From: Chloroflexota bacterium
GTDB taxonomy: Bacteria > Chloroflexota > Anaerolineae > Anaerolineales > JACQED01
Direction: 5' to 3'
Length of the DNA: 9,107 nucleotides
Assembly (NCBI GenBank): GCA_016200785.1
Contig: JACQED010000392.1
Coordinates: 1 to 9,107, forward strand
The notes beneath the pieces are model-generated. The model was not told the DNA's origin. It searched no databases and saw only the letters and a list, made by a program, of their open reading frames with translations. Below are positions 1-5,925 of the stretch, piece by piece. The translations under genes were made by a program, and so were the position numbers. Positions within the stretch are counted from its first letter, which is position 1. Each line of letters opens with the position of its first letter.

Positions 1-1
1 A

Positions 2-562
2 TCTCCGACACACACCCTCGTCGCCAGCGATACATCAACGCCACCCGTCCCCAAGCCAACGGCGAGCGCGACGACAGAGCCGACCATTGCGGACACCGCA
101 ACCATCGCGCCGCCGACGGCCATCACTCCGCTCATAGCGTCACCGAAGCCGACCGTTTGCGTTCCGGCCCCGCCGCCGGGCTGGGTCTTCTACACGATAC
201 AACCGGGCGATACGCTGTTCAGTTTGAGTGTGAAGTGGGGCGTGAGCCTCGCGACACTCCAGCGGGTAAATTGCATCGGCAACCCTGCCGACATCAAAGC
301 CGGTCAGCGCATCTACGCGCCGCCGAACAGCGCCGCGACCGCCCTGCCCAGTGCGACGCCGACCTCCTCGTTGGCTCCGGGCAACGAGCCGACGATCACC
401 TCCGTCCCGGTGCCCTCGGCCACACCCGATTGCGCTCCGCCGACGTTCTACGATCCGGCGCTTGGCCGCTGTCGCGAACCCGACGCCACGGCGACACCCG
501 CGCCGACCGACCCCCCGGGGCCAACGGACACGCCGATGCCACCGACGGAGACTCCAGTATGA
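2..562 (+). CDS. Secreted LysM-domain protein, C-terminal part (5' end outside window)
   Basis: This reading frame is open from the first bases of the window to a TGA at 560-562, so only the last 186 residues are present and the start is missing. One LysM repeat is visible at about 178-330: it begins with WVFYTIQPGDTLFSLSVKWG, continues through LATLQRVNCIGN and ends IKAGQRIYAPP. LysM domains bind peptidoglycan or other N-acetylglucosamine glycans, so the protein is probably secreted or cell-surface. The sequence before and after the repeat is rich in Thr, Pro, Ala and Ser with TATPAP/PTDPPGPTDTP-like runs, typical of an extracellular linker or stalk. Cysteines sit in pairs: one just before LysM (TVCVP) with one inside it (VNCIG), and one in DCAPP with one in GRC, which suggests disulfides outside the cytoplasm. 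It ends in the linker with no further domain. What precedes the visible part (signal peptide, enzyme domain) cannot be known. The LysM call is firm; the role is not. Confidence 0.85.
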   Translation, partial: SPTHTLVASDTSTPPVPKPTASATTEPTIADTATIAPPTAITPLIASPKPTVCVPAPPPGWVFYTIQPGDTLFSLSVKWGVSLATLQRVNCIGNPADIKAGQRIYAPPNSAATALPSATPTSSLAPGNEPTITSVPVPSATPDCAPPTFYDPALGRCREPDATATPAPTDPPGPTDTPMPPTETPV

Positions 563-565
563 TTC

Positions 566-598
566 GGACAGGTGTATAATCCCACTGTCCTCCGGAGA
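566..598 (+). promoter_or_regulatory. Probable promoter and RBS of the DUF4058 gene
   Basis: A perfect -10 hexamer TATAAT lies at 575-580, about 27 bases before the ATG at 608, and GGAGA at 594-598 is a suitable ribosome binding site. No convincing -35 is present at the usual distance (CTCCAG at 552-557). The -10 is flanked by a 6-bp inverted repeat, GGACAG at 566-571 and CTGTCC at 585-590, which could be an operator or chance. Confidence 0.5.
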
Positions 599-607
599 TA
601 GAAGACC

Positions 608-1405
608 ATGCCCCATCCCTTCCCCGGCATGAACCCCTGGCTGGAACGGCCCGGTCTGTGGCAGGATGTTCACGACAGCCTGATCGTAGCAATCCGCGAC
701 GCGCTGTCTCCCGCCGTCCTTCCCAAGTATTATATTGCCATTCAAGAGCGGGCTGTGATCACAGCGTTGACTGAGGACGATGGGGATCGTGTCGTCGGCA
801 AGCCCGATGTAGCCGCGGTGCTGTCTGACGAGGGCGTTGCTCTGCGCGCGTCAGCCGCGATGGCAGTCGCGCTGGCAGAACCGATCGAGGTCAGCGTGCC
901 GTACGATGACCAGATCGCTGAAACTTACCTCGAGGTTTACGAGGCGGCGGCTCAGCGTCTCGTCACTGTTGTCGAAATCCTCTCGCCCACCAACAAGCGG
1001 CCTGGCAAACGCCGGAATGAGTACGAGGAGAAACGCGCAGAAATCCTGAGCACGCGCACCCACTTCGTCGAGGTAGACCTCCTTCGCGAATGGCCTCCCA
1101 TGCCTTTCTACGGCGACGGACGGGGCAGTCACTATCGTATCCTCGTCCGCCGGAACACTCAGCGGGGCCGCGCCGGGCTGTATGCGTTCAACGTGCGCGA
1201 ACCCATTCCGCAGTTTCGGCTGCCGCTTCTCAAGGGCGATCCTGAGCCGATTGTCGATCTCGGCGCATTGCTGCACGCATTGTACGATCGAGTGGGCTAT
1301 CGCTTGAGGGTTGATTACACCCGCCCGCCCGCGCCGCCGCTGAGCGAGGCCGACGCCGCCTGGGCGGCAGAAAGGCTGACCGAAAACGTCCCCGGCGCCG
1401 ATTGA
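608..1405 (+). CDS. DUF4058 family protein
   Basis: The 265-residue product starts with MPHPFPGMNPWLERPGLW, the hallmark N-terminus of the DUF4058 family, which is common in cyanobacteria, Chloroflexota and planctomycetes and has no established function. The ATG at 608 is preceded by GGAGA and a TATAAT box. Visible conserved blocks are KPDVAAV (65-71), TVVEILSPTNKRPG (120-133), Y139EEKR and the block HFVEVDLLREW (152-162). The PD...E-x-L-S-P pattern resembles the core of the Uma2/DUF820 PD-(D/E)XK-like proteins (D67, E123), so a nuclease-like fold is possible, but this is my inference. There is no signal peptide or membrane segment, so the protein should be cytoplasmic. The length is normal for the family and the gene looks intact. 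It is probably monocistronic: it has its own -10 box upstream and a strong hairpin overlapping its stop codon. Neighbours give no hint about its role. Confidence 0.88.
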   Translation: MPHPFPGMNPWLERPGLWQDVHDSLIVAIRDALSPAVLPKYYIAIQERAVITALTEDDGDRVVGKPDVAAVLSDEGVALRASAAMAVALAEPIEVSVPYDDQIAETYLEVYEAAAQRLVTVVEILSPTNKRPGKRRNEYEEKRAEILSTRTHFVEVDLLREWPPMPFYGDGRGSHYRILVRRNTQRGRAGLYAFNVREPIPQFRLPLLKGDPEPIVDLGALLHALYDRVGYRLRVDYTRPPAPPLSEADAAWAAERLTENVPGAD

Positions 1406-1420
1406 GTGCCGGGGACGTTT
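1384..1420 (+). terminator. Terminator-like hairpin overlapping the DUF4058 stop codon
   Basis: A perfect 13-bp inverted repeat (AAACGTCCCCGGC at 1384-1396, GCCGGGGACGTTT at 1408-1420) encloses an 11-base loop. The left arm encodes the end of DUF4058 and the TGA (1403-1405) lies in the loop. The stem ends in AAA/TTT, but the T run after it is short (TTTGCTTG), so it is an intrinsic terminator of moderate quality, possibly working in both directions, or an mRNA-stabilising hairpin. Confidence 0.65.
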
Positions 1421-1425
1421 GCTTG

Positions 1426-1459
1426 TGATAGAATTGAGTTCAATTCAAACAACGAGGGA
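1426..1459 (+). promoter_or_regulatory. Extended -10 promoter with overlapping palindrome, and RBS, of the cyclophilin gene
   Basis: TGATAGAAT at 1426-1434 matches an extended -10 element (TGnTAnAAT) and follows the DUF4058 hairpin directly. No -35 is recognisable. The -10 overlaps a palindrome with 7-bp arms, GAATTGA (1431-1437) and TCAATTC (1440-1446), split by two bases; a repressor bound there would cover the start of transcription. GAGGGAG at 1454-1460 is the ribosome binding site for the ATG at 1465. Operator function is inferred from position only. Confidence 0.5.
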
Positions 1460-1464
1460 GAAAA

Positions 1465-2124
1465 ATGTCCAATCGCTCTCAGCGCAGTGCGCGCAAATCC
1501 GAGAACCCATTTCTGATCCCCGGCATCATCGCGGTCGCCGGGATTCTCTTTTTCGTCGTCGGAAGCATTCTCACAAGTTCAAAGCCAGGCGGAGGCGGGC
1601 CGGCGCTCGTCGGCACCAAACAATACGCTTCCGCGCCGCCGATGACGATCGACACGACGAAGACGTACATCGCCACGCTCAAGACTGCGAAAGGCGACAT
1701 CGTCATCCAACTCTTTCCCGCCAAAGCGCCGATCACCGTCAATTCCTTTGTCTTTCTCGCAAGGCAGGGCTACTTCGACGGCGTCACGTTCCATCGCGTC
1801 CTCCCCGGCTTCGTGGCGCAGGGCGGCGACCCGACCGGCACGGGCTCTGGCGGCCCCGGCTATCAATTCAAGAATGAAGACAACGATCTCATGTTCGATG
1901 GCCCGGGCGTCGTCGCGATGGCCAACGCCGGCCGCGACACCAACGGAAGTCAGTTCTATATCACCTATGCCGCCCAGCCGAGTCTCAACGGCGGCTACAC
2001 CATCTTCGGCAAAGTCGTCGAGGGCATGAGCGTCGCCGAAAAACTCGCGCCGCGCGACCCCTCCAAAGACCCAACTGCGCCGCCGGGGGATGTGATAGAG
2101 AAGGCGACGATCGAGGAAAAGTAA
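1465..2124 (+). CDS. Membrane-anchored cyclophilin-type peptidyl-prolyl cis-trans isomerase
   Basis: The 219-residue protein speeds cis/trans isomerisation of X-Pro bonds during folding. The ATG at 1465 follows a good Shine-Dalgarno (GAGGGAG). A basic N-terminus (RSQRSARK) leads into one hydrophobic segment at about 16-36 (PFLIPGIIAVAGILFFVVGS), an uncleaved anchor that should place the domain outside the cytoplasm. After a Gly/Pro linker comes a full cyclophilin domain (about 66-219). Residues equivalent to human CypA R55, F60, Q63 and F113 are R111, F116, Q119 and Y165, inside FHRVLPGFVAQGGDP and NAGRDTNGSQFYIT; CypA W121 is not conserved (S173), as is common in bacterial cyclophilins. The enzyme therefore looks active. 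The neighbour 33 bases downstream is a lipoprotein carrying a second, related cyclophilin domain, so the pair is probably one transcript and arose by duplication. Family assignment is very secure; extracytoplasmic location is inferred from the anchor. Confidence 0.93.
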   Translation: MSNRSQRSARKSENPFLIPGIIAVAGILFFVVGSILTSSKPGGGGPALVGTKQYASAPPMTIDTTKTYIATLKTAKGDIVIQLFPAKAPITVNSFVFLARQGYFDGVTFHRVLPGFVAQGGDPTGTGSGGPGYQFKNEDNDLMFDGPGVVAMANAGRDTNGSQFYITYAAQPSLNGGYTIFGKVVEGMSVAEKLAPRDPSKDPTAPPGDVIEKATIEEK

Positions 2125-2145
2125 AAATCCCAAATCCCAAATTCC
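2125..2145. repeat. Short tandem 7-bp repeat in the spacer between the cyclophilin genes
   Basis: The spacer after the cyclophilin stop codon starts with AAATCCC twice (2125-2131, 2132-2138) and a variant AAATTCC (2139-2145). It is AT-richer than its surroundings and contains no ribosome binding site for the GTG at 2158. The inner 9-mer CCAAATCCC (2130-2138) recurs as its complement GGGATTTGG at 8694-8702, in another odd intergenic stretch. It looks like low-complexity intergenic repeat material. Confidence 0.45.
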
Positions 2146-2157
2146 ACGTTCCAATCA

Positions 2158-3435
2158 GTGTTTGCTTCTATCCGTGAGTCACTTGGCCCGATCCTGATTG
2201 CGGTTACGATGGCGAGCCTGGCGACAGCCTGCGGCGCCGCCACCGCGTCGCCAGGCGCAGCGCCTTCGCCTCTGTCACCGCCCCCCGCGCCTAGCCCACT
2301 TCCATTCCCGACGGCTTACCCCACCGTCTCTCCCCATCCAACCGCGTTCTCCACTCAGTCCGGGCCGACGCCGACGTTCGCGCCGTTTCAATGCGATGTC
2401 GGCCCGGATGAAGCGGCACGAGGCCCGGCCGCGGCACCCGTGACGATCATTCAATACGGCGACTTTCAGGGACAATACGATGCCCTGCTCGAACCTGCGC
2501 TACGCCGCATTGTGAAAAATCATCCGGGCGAAACGCGCCTCGTGTGGCGGCCCTATCCGCTTCTCGATGTGAACGACAAGGCACTCTTCGCCGCGATAGC
2601 CGCCGAAGCCGCGCGACGGCAAGGCAGATTTTGGGAGATGCACGATCTCCTCTTTGATCATTATCGCGACTGGGCGGACGAGACGCCGGAAAAACTCGCG
2701 GGGATGCTCGACAAATACGCCGCCGACCTCGGACTCGACCTGACCCGCCTTCGCGACGATCTTAGTTCGGGTGAAATCAACCAGCTGTTGGCCGACGACG
2801 TCGAGCAAGCGCGGAAGGTGGGCGTGCTCGGCACGCCGGTGCTTGTGATCAACTGCGTGCCGTACACCGGGCCGCTCGAATACACGACACTCGAAACGAC
2901 GATCCGCCTCGCCTTGCTCAAGCCGCGCCAGTTCGTCGAGTATCCCGGCGTGGTGATCGACGTCCATAAGAGTTACACCGCGACGCTTCGCACCGTCAAA
3001 GGCGACATGACCTTGACTCTCTTCGCCCGGCAAGCGCCCGCCGCCGTCAACAGTTTCGTGTTTCTGGCGCGCAAGGGCTGGTACGACGGCAACACGTTCT
3101 ATCGCGTCTTGCCGGGCAGGGCCGCGTACACTGGCGATCCAAGCGACACCGGGCTTGGCGGGCCGGGCTATCTGTTTGCCAGAGAGATCGACTCGGGATT
3201 GCGCTTCGACGCGCCGGGCGTCGTGGCGCTCAACAACGCCGGGCAGGATACGGACGGGAGTCAATTCTTCATCACCTTCGCGCCCGCGCCAGAGTTCGAC
3301 GGCCTCTACACGATCATAGGCCGCGTGACGAGCGGCCTCGACGTGCTTAGCCGTCTCACGCCGCGCGACCCACAGGCTCAACCCGACGCGCCGCCCGGCG
3401 ACACGATCGACACCGTGACCGTGACCGAAAACTAG
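2158..3435 (+). CDS. Lipoprotein: cysteine-less DsbA-like thioredoxin domain fused to a cyclophilin domain
   Basis: The 425-residue product begins at GTG 2158; this start gives a lipoprotein signal peptide (R6, hydrophobic 9-24, lipobox-like ATAC with Cys25), although no Shine-Dalgarno is visible. A Pro/Ser/Thr linker (30-78) follows. Residues 93-255 read as a DsbA-family thioredoxin fold: VTIIQYGDFQGQYDALLEP matches the usual SDFQCPYC motif, and the cis-proline loop GVLGTP (222-227) is kept. Both redox cysteines of CXXC are replaced (G105, D108), so thiol oxidoreductase activity is not expected. Residues 270-425 are a cyclophilin domain: the CypA R55 and F113 equivalents remain (R316, F371), but F60 is R321 and Q63 is Y324, in FYRVLPGRAAYTGDP. 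It may be a weak isomerase or a binding module. C79 and C233 are the only other cysteines. It lies 33 bases after an active cyclophilin gene, in the same phase, and probably shares its transcript. Domain calls are secure; a chaperone-like envelope role is inference. Confidence 0.88.
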   Translation: MFASIRESLGPILIAVTMASLATACGAATASPGAAPSPLSPPPAPSPLPFPTAYPTVSPHPTAFSTQSGPTPTFAPFQCDVGPDEAARGPAAAPVTIIQYGDFQGQYDALLEPALRRIVKNHPGETRLVWRPYPLLDVNDKALFAAIAAEAARRQGRFWEMHDLLFDHYRDWADETPEKLAGMLDKYAADLGLDLTRLRDDLSSGEINQLLADDVEQARKVGVLGTPVLVINCVPYTGPLEYTTLETTIRLALLKPRQFVEYPGVVIDVHKSYTATLRTVKGDMTLTLFARQAPAAVNSFVFLARKGWYDGNTFYRVLPGRAAYTGDPSDTGLGGPGYLFAREIDSGLRFDAPGVVALNNAGQDTDGSQFFITFAPAPEFDGLYTIIGRVTSGLDVLSRLTPRDPQAQPDAPPGDTIDTVTVTEN

Positions 3436-3437
3436 GG

Positions 3438-3470
3438 CTGGCAGTCACCGGAGAATCGTCTATAATTCTC
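3438..3470 (+). promoter_or_regulatory. Sigma70-like promoter of the histidine kinase, predicted nearly leaderless
   Basis: CTGGCA (3438-3443, four of six matches to TTGACA), a 17-base spacer and a perfect TATAAT (3461-3466) form a good promoter. Transcription should start near 3473, only a few bases before the ATG at 3476, leaving no room for a Shine-Dalgarno. An inverted repeat GAGAAT (3451-3456) / ATTCTC (3465-3470) overlaps the -10 and may be an operator. Confidence 0.6.
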
Positions 3471-3475
3471 GAAGT

Positions 3476-5113
3476 ATGACTCAAAGCCCCTCCGAGAGTC
3501 CGAACGTTCAGACCGGGACACTCCGCCCCGAATGGGTCACGCTTTTATTCGCGATCAGCCGCGAATTCGCCTCGACCCTCGAGCTCGACGAAGTGCTCGC
3601 CAAAGCGCTCAACCTGACGACCCAGACGCTCGGCGCGAACGTGGGGAGCATCTTTCTCCTCGATTCGGAGGGGCGCGCGATTCGGAGCATCCTGGCGAGA
3701 TCGAATCTTCCGCCTGAGATCAAATCGCCGACGGTCGCGGCGGTCATGAGCAAAGGCCTCGCCGGCTGGGTCTACCAGCATGGCCGCGCCGACATCGTCC
3801 TCGACACGCAGGCCGACGACCGCTGGTTCTTCTTTGCAGGCGACACTCTCGTGACGCGCTCGGCGATGGCCGCGCCGCTCCTGCGCCGGAACGAAGTGAT
3901 CGGGATCGTCACCCTTCAGCACCCCGAGCCGAATCACTTCACCCGGCGGCAACTCGAACTACTGGAAGCTATTGCCGCGCAAGCCGCCTCGGCTGTCGAG
4001 AACGCGAGCCTCTACACCCGCGTCGCCAACGAGCGCGCCACCCTCCAATCCATCGTCGGCGGCGTTCACGACAACATCCTCGTCACCGATCTAAAGCGCA
4101 ACTTGATCCTGGCCAATCCGGCGGCATTCCGCAGTTTGGCGCTCGGCCAACAAGCTTACGGTCGGCCCGTCGGCGAGGTCGCCGCCGAGCCGGCGCTGAT
4201 CGAGTTCTATCAATCGGCGCGCGACGACGAGATCGCGTTGAAGGAAGTCATGCTGGAGGATGGCCGCGTGTTTGACTGCGCCCTCGTGCGCCTGCCGGGC
4301 GTGGGCCAGATGCTCAGCATGCACGACGTGACGACCTTCAAGCGGTTGGACGCGCTCAAGGATGAATTCGTCTCGCACGTGGCCCACGATTTGAAGGCGC
4401 CGTTGTCGATCATGCAGGGTTACGCCTGGGTGCTGAATGAGATGCCGGGCCTGGCCGAGGACGCGCTCGACCACATCCAGCAGATCCTGCAAGCGGTGGA
4501 TCGTATGCGCGCGTTGATCGACAATATCCTCGACATCGGCAGAATCAATATGGGCATTCAAGCCGAGTTCGCGCCGGTGTCGATCGCCTCGGTCGTGAAG
4601 GAATCCATCGTCAGCATGGAGGCGCTGGCGAAAGAGAAGAAGGTGATTCTGTCGTCGCAGGTGGCCGCCGATCTGCCGCCCGTCAACGGCGCGCAGGTGC
4701 GGCTGGGGCAGGCCGTCACGAATCTCGTGGGCAACGCGCTCAAGTTCACGCCGGCCGACGGTTCGGTGACGGTGGGCGCGGCGATGGAGGCAGGGCAGAT
4801 CGTCGTGCGGGTGGTGGACACCGGCCCCGGCATCCCTCCCGCGCTTCAGTCCAAACTCTTCCAGAAGTTCTCCCGCCTCGGACAGAAAGAAACTCGCAAA
4901 GAGGAAGGCCACGGCCTCGGGCTGGCAATTGTCAAATCGGTGATCGACGCTCACGGTGGGCGCGTGTGGGTCGAATCTCAGGTGGGGCAGGGCAGTACGT
5001 TCGCCTTCTCGCTCCCGCTCAGTCAGCCAACGCGAGAAGATAATCCGTCCGAGACTCGGCCTGCGCCGGTCTTCACAGAAGATCAGAATGAACAACGGAT
5101 GCGTGGAATTTAG
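3476..5113 (+). CDS. Cytosolic sensor histidine kinase (GAF-PAS-HisKA-HATPase)
   Basis: The 545-residue protein should autophosphorylate on histidine and pass the phosphate to a response regulator. Domains in order: GAF at about 35-178 (SIFLLDSEG through the closing helix LLEAIAAQAASAVENASLY), PAS-like at about 188-290 (GGVHDNILVTDLKRNLILANPA), HisKA with H-box FVSHVAHDLKAPLS and phospho-acceptor H304, then HATPase_c with N box N416LVGNALKF, G1 box D448TGPGIP, and G2 box GHGLGLAIV (478-486). All catalytic boxes are intact. No membrane segment is present, so it senses a cytoplasmic signal through GAF and/or PAS; the ligand is unknown. No response regulator is adjacent; the nearest lies at 7062, beyond the divergent DedA gene, and is a candidate partner only. 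The tail after about residue 515 (SQPTREDNPSETRPAP...) is low-complexity, and its last residues are encoded by one arm of a large palindrome. The ATG at 3476 lies 10 bases after a TATAAT, implying a leaderless mRNA. Confidence 0.93.
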   Translation: MTQSPSESPNVQTGTLRPEWVTLLFAISREFASTLELDEVLAKALNLTTQTLGANVGSIFLLDSEGRAIRSILARSNLPPEIKSPTVAAVMSKGLAGWVYQHGRADIVLDTQADDRWFFFAGDTLVTRSAMAAPLLRRNEVIGIVTLQHPEPNHFTRRQLELLEAIAAQAASAVENASLYTRVANERATLQSIVGGVHDNILVTDLKRNLILANPAAFRSLALGQQAYGRPVGEVAAEPALIEFYQSARDDEIALKEVMLEDGRVFDCALVRLPGVGQMLSMHDVTTFKRLDALKDEFVSHVAHDLKAPLSIMQGYAWVLNEMPGLAEDALDHIQQILQAVDRMRALIDNILDIGRINMGIQAEFAPVSIASVVKESIVSMEALAKEKKVILSSQVAADLPPVNGAQVRLGQAVTNLVGNALKFTPADGSVTVGAAMEAGQIVVRVVDTGPGIPPALQSKLFQKFSRLGQKETRKEEGHGLGLAIVKSVIDAHGGRVWVESQVGQGSTFAFSLPLSQPTREDNPSETRPAPVFTEDQNEQRMRGI

Positions 5114-5153
5114 CGGATCATAATCCGTTGAATTCCACGCATCCGTTATTCTG
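5084..5153. terminator. Large nested palindrome between convergent genes; probable bidirectional terminator or dispersed repeat
   Basis: A perfect 17-bp inverted repeat, AACGGATGCGTGGAATT (5094-5110) with AATTCCACGCATCCGTT (5131-5147), is extended by CAGAAT (5084-5089) pairing with ATTCTG (5148-5153) across a 4-base bulge. Inside the loop is a second hairpin, CGGAT (5114-5118) / ATCCG (5123-5127), so ATCCGTT also occurs twice directly (5123-5129, 5141-5147). The left arm encodes the end of the histidine kinase, whose TAG is at 5111-5113. It separates the kinase from the oppositely oriented DedA gene. There is no T run, so a repeated palindromic element is as likely as a classical terminator. 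Confidence 0.7.
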
Positions 5154-5180
5154 AGGAGTTGCCCGGCGGGAGGCTCGCGG

Positions 5181-5834
5181 TTATACTTCCGGCTCGCGTT
5201 TGCGGATCAGCCGGGTTCTCAGCCACGCAAAGATTTCTTCGCGGCTGTCACGCCACACGTGAATCATCGCCGGCAGCGCCGAGATGAAGATAACGGCGAC
5301 CACCAGCAGTGTGAAGTAGCGGTCAATGCCTTCGACACTGCCAAAGAATTTGCCGATGAAGAAGCCGGCGAGAGTGACGCCGATGGCCCAAAACATGCCG
5401 CCCAGCAGATTGAAGACCATAAAGCGCCGATAGTCCATCTCGACGGCCCCGGCGACGATCGGGGCAAAGGTGCGGATGAACGGCATGAAGCGCGCCAGCG
5501 TGATCGTCTTGCCGCCGTGCTTGTCGTAGAATGCCTTAGCGGCCAGCAGATTCTTGCGGCGGAAGAAGAGCGAATTCTCGCGATTGAAGATGCGCGGGCC
5601 GGTCTTCGCGCCGAACCAGTAACCCACGTTGTCGCCCAGCACCGCCGCCACAAACAAGAGAGGGATGAGCAAATAGATATCGAACAACCCCCGCGAGGCC
5701 AACAAGCCTGCGGTCAGCAAGAGACTGTCACCTGGCAGGAAGAATCCAAAGAACAGGCCCGACTCCGCGAAGATGATCGCCACCAAGCCGGCGTAGCCGA
5801 CACTGGTGATGAATTGAATCATGTCGAAGCGCAC
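5181..5834 (-). CDS. DedA family integral membrane protein
   Basis: The 217-residue protein belongs to the DedA (SNARE-associated/VTT) family of inner-membrane proteins, linked in other bacteria to phospholipid carrier flipping, proton motive force and envelope homeostasis. Hallmarks are FAESGLFFGFFLPGDSLLL (22-40), GDNVGYWFGAKTGPRIF (67-83) and KHGGKTITLARFMPFIRTF (105-123). E24, D36, R115 and R121 match, in identity and spacing, the acidic pair and arginine pair known to be essential in E. coli YqjA/YghB. Hydrophobic segments lie at about 11-31, 36-50, 53-73, 124-133, 141-163 and 173-194, and a basic tail (RTRLIRKRE) ends the protein. GTG at 5834 is chosen because GAAAGGGA lies about seven bases upstream; ATG at 5822 is an alternative that drops four residues. 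The gene converges with the histidine kinase and diverges from the roadblock operon. Its substrate cannot be told from sequence. Confidence 0.92.
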   Translation of the reverse strand: MRFDMIQFITSVGYAGLVAIIFAESGLFFGFFLPGDSLLLTAGLLASRGLFDIYLLIPLLFVAAVLGDNVGYWFGAKTGPRIFNRENSLFFRRKNLLAAKAFYDKHGGKTITLARFMPFIRTFAPIVAGAVEMDYRRFMVFNLLGGMFWAIGVTLAGFFIGKFFGSVEGIDRYFTLLVVAVIFISALPAMIHVWRDSREEIFAWLRTRLIRKREPEV

Positions 5835-5860
5835 GAAACGTCCCTTTCGTAAATAAGCGA

Positions 5861-5875
5861 CCCGGCTCAGCCGGG
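5861..5875. repeat. 15-bp palindrome in the divergent intergenic region
   Basis: CCCGGCTCAGCCGGG is a palindrome with 7-bp arms around a single central base. It lies 26 bases upstream of the DedA start, between the divergent DedA and roadblock genes, within the presumed DedA leader or promoter. It could be an operator or an mRNA hairpin. The 5835-6028 interval holds otherwise only the promoter at 5926-5954 and the roadblock gene's leader. Confidence 0.45.
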
Positions 5876-5925
5876 ATCAGACTGGTGAGTAATGTACCAC
5901 AATTCTCGACAACCCGGAAGCTTGC

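Noticed and set aside
157..579. Plus-strand frame overlapping the LysM gene
   Set aside because: The LysM motif and Thr/Pro linker lie in the frame running from base 2 to 562; this frame has no motif.
140..745. Minus-strand open frame (201 codons) covering the LysM gene end and the DUF4058 start
   Set aside because: Arg/Gly-rich translation without motifs; it crosses two plus-strand genes and their promoter.
2158..2475. The DsbA-like region as an active thiol oxidoreductase
   Set aside because: Both CXXC cysteines are absent (G105, D108), so only the fold, not the activity, is supported.
2500..3381. Minus-strand open frame (293 codons) opposite the DsbA-like/cyclophilin lipoprotein
   Set aside because: No recognisable motif on the minus strand, and the plus strand carries clear domain motifs over the whole length.
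4091..5095. Long minus-strand open frame (334 codons) opposite the histidine kinase
   Set aside because: Its translation is His/Arg-rich with no recognisable domain, while the plus strand encodes a complete HisKA-HATPase kinase. It is the usual antisense shadow of GC-rich coding DNA.
5259..5852. Plus-strand open frame opposite DedA
   Set aside because: Gln/Glu/Asp/His/Arg-rich, low-information translation; DedA on the minus strand has all family motifs.
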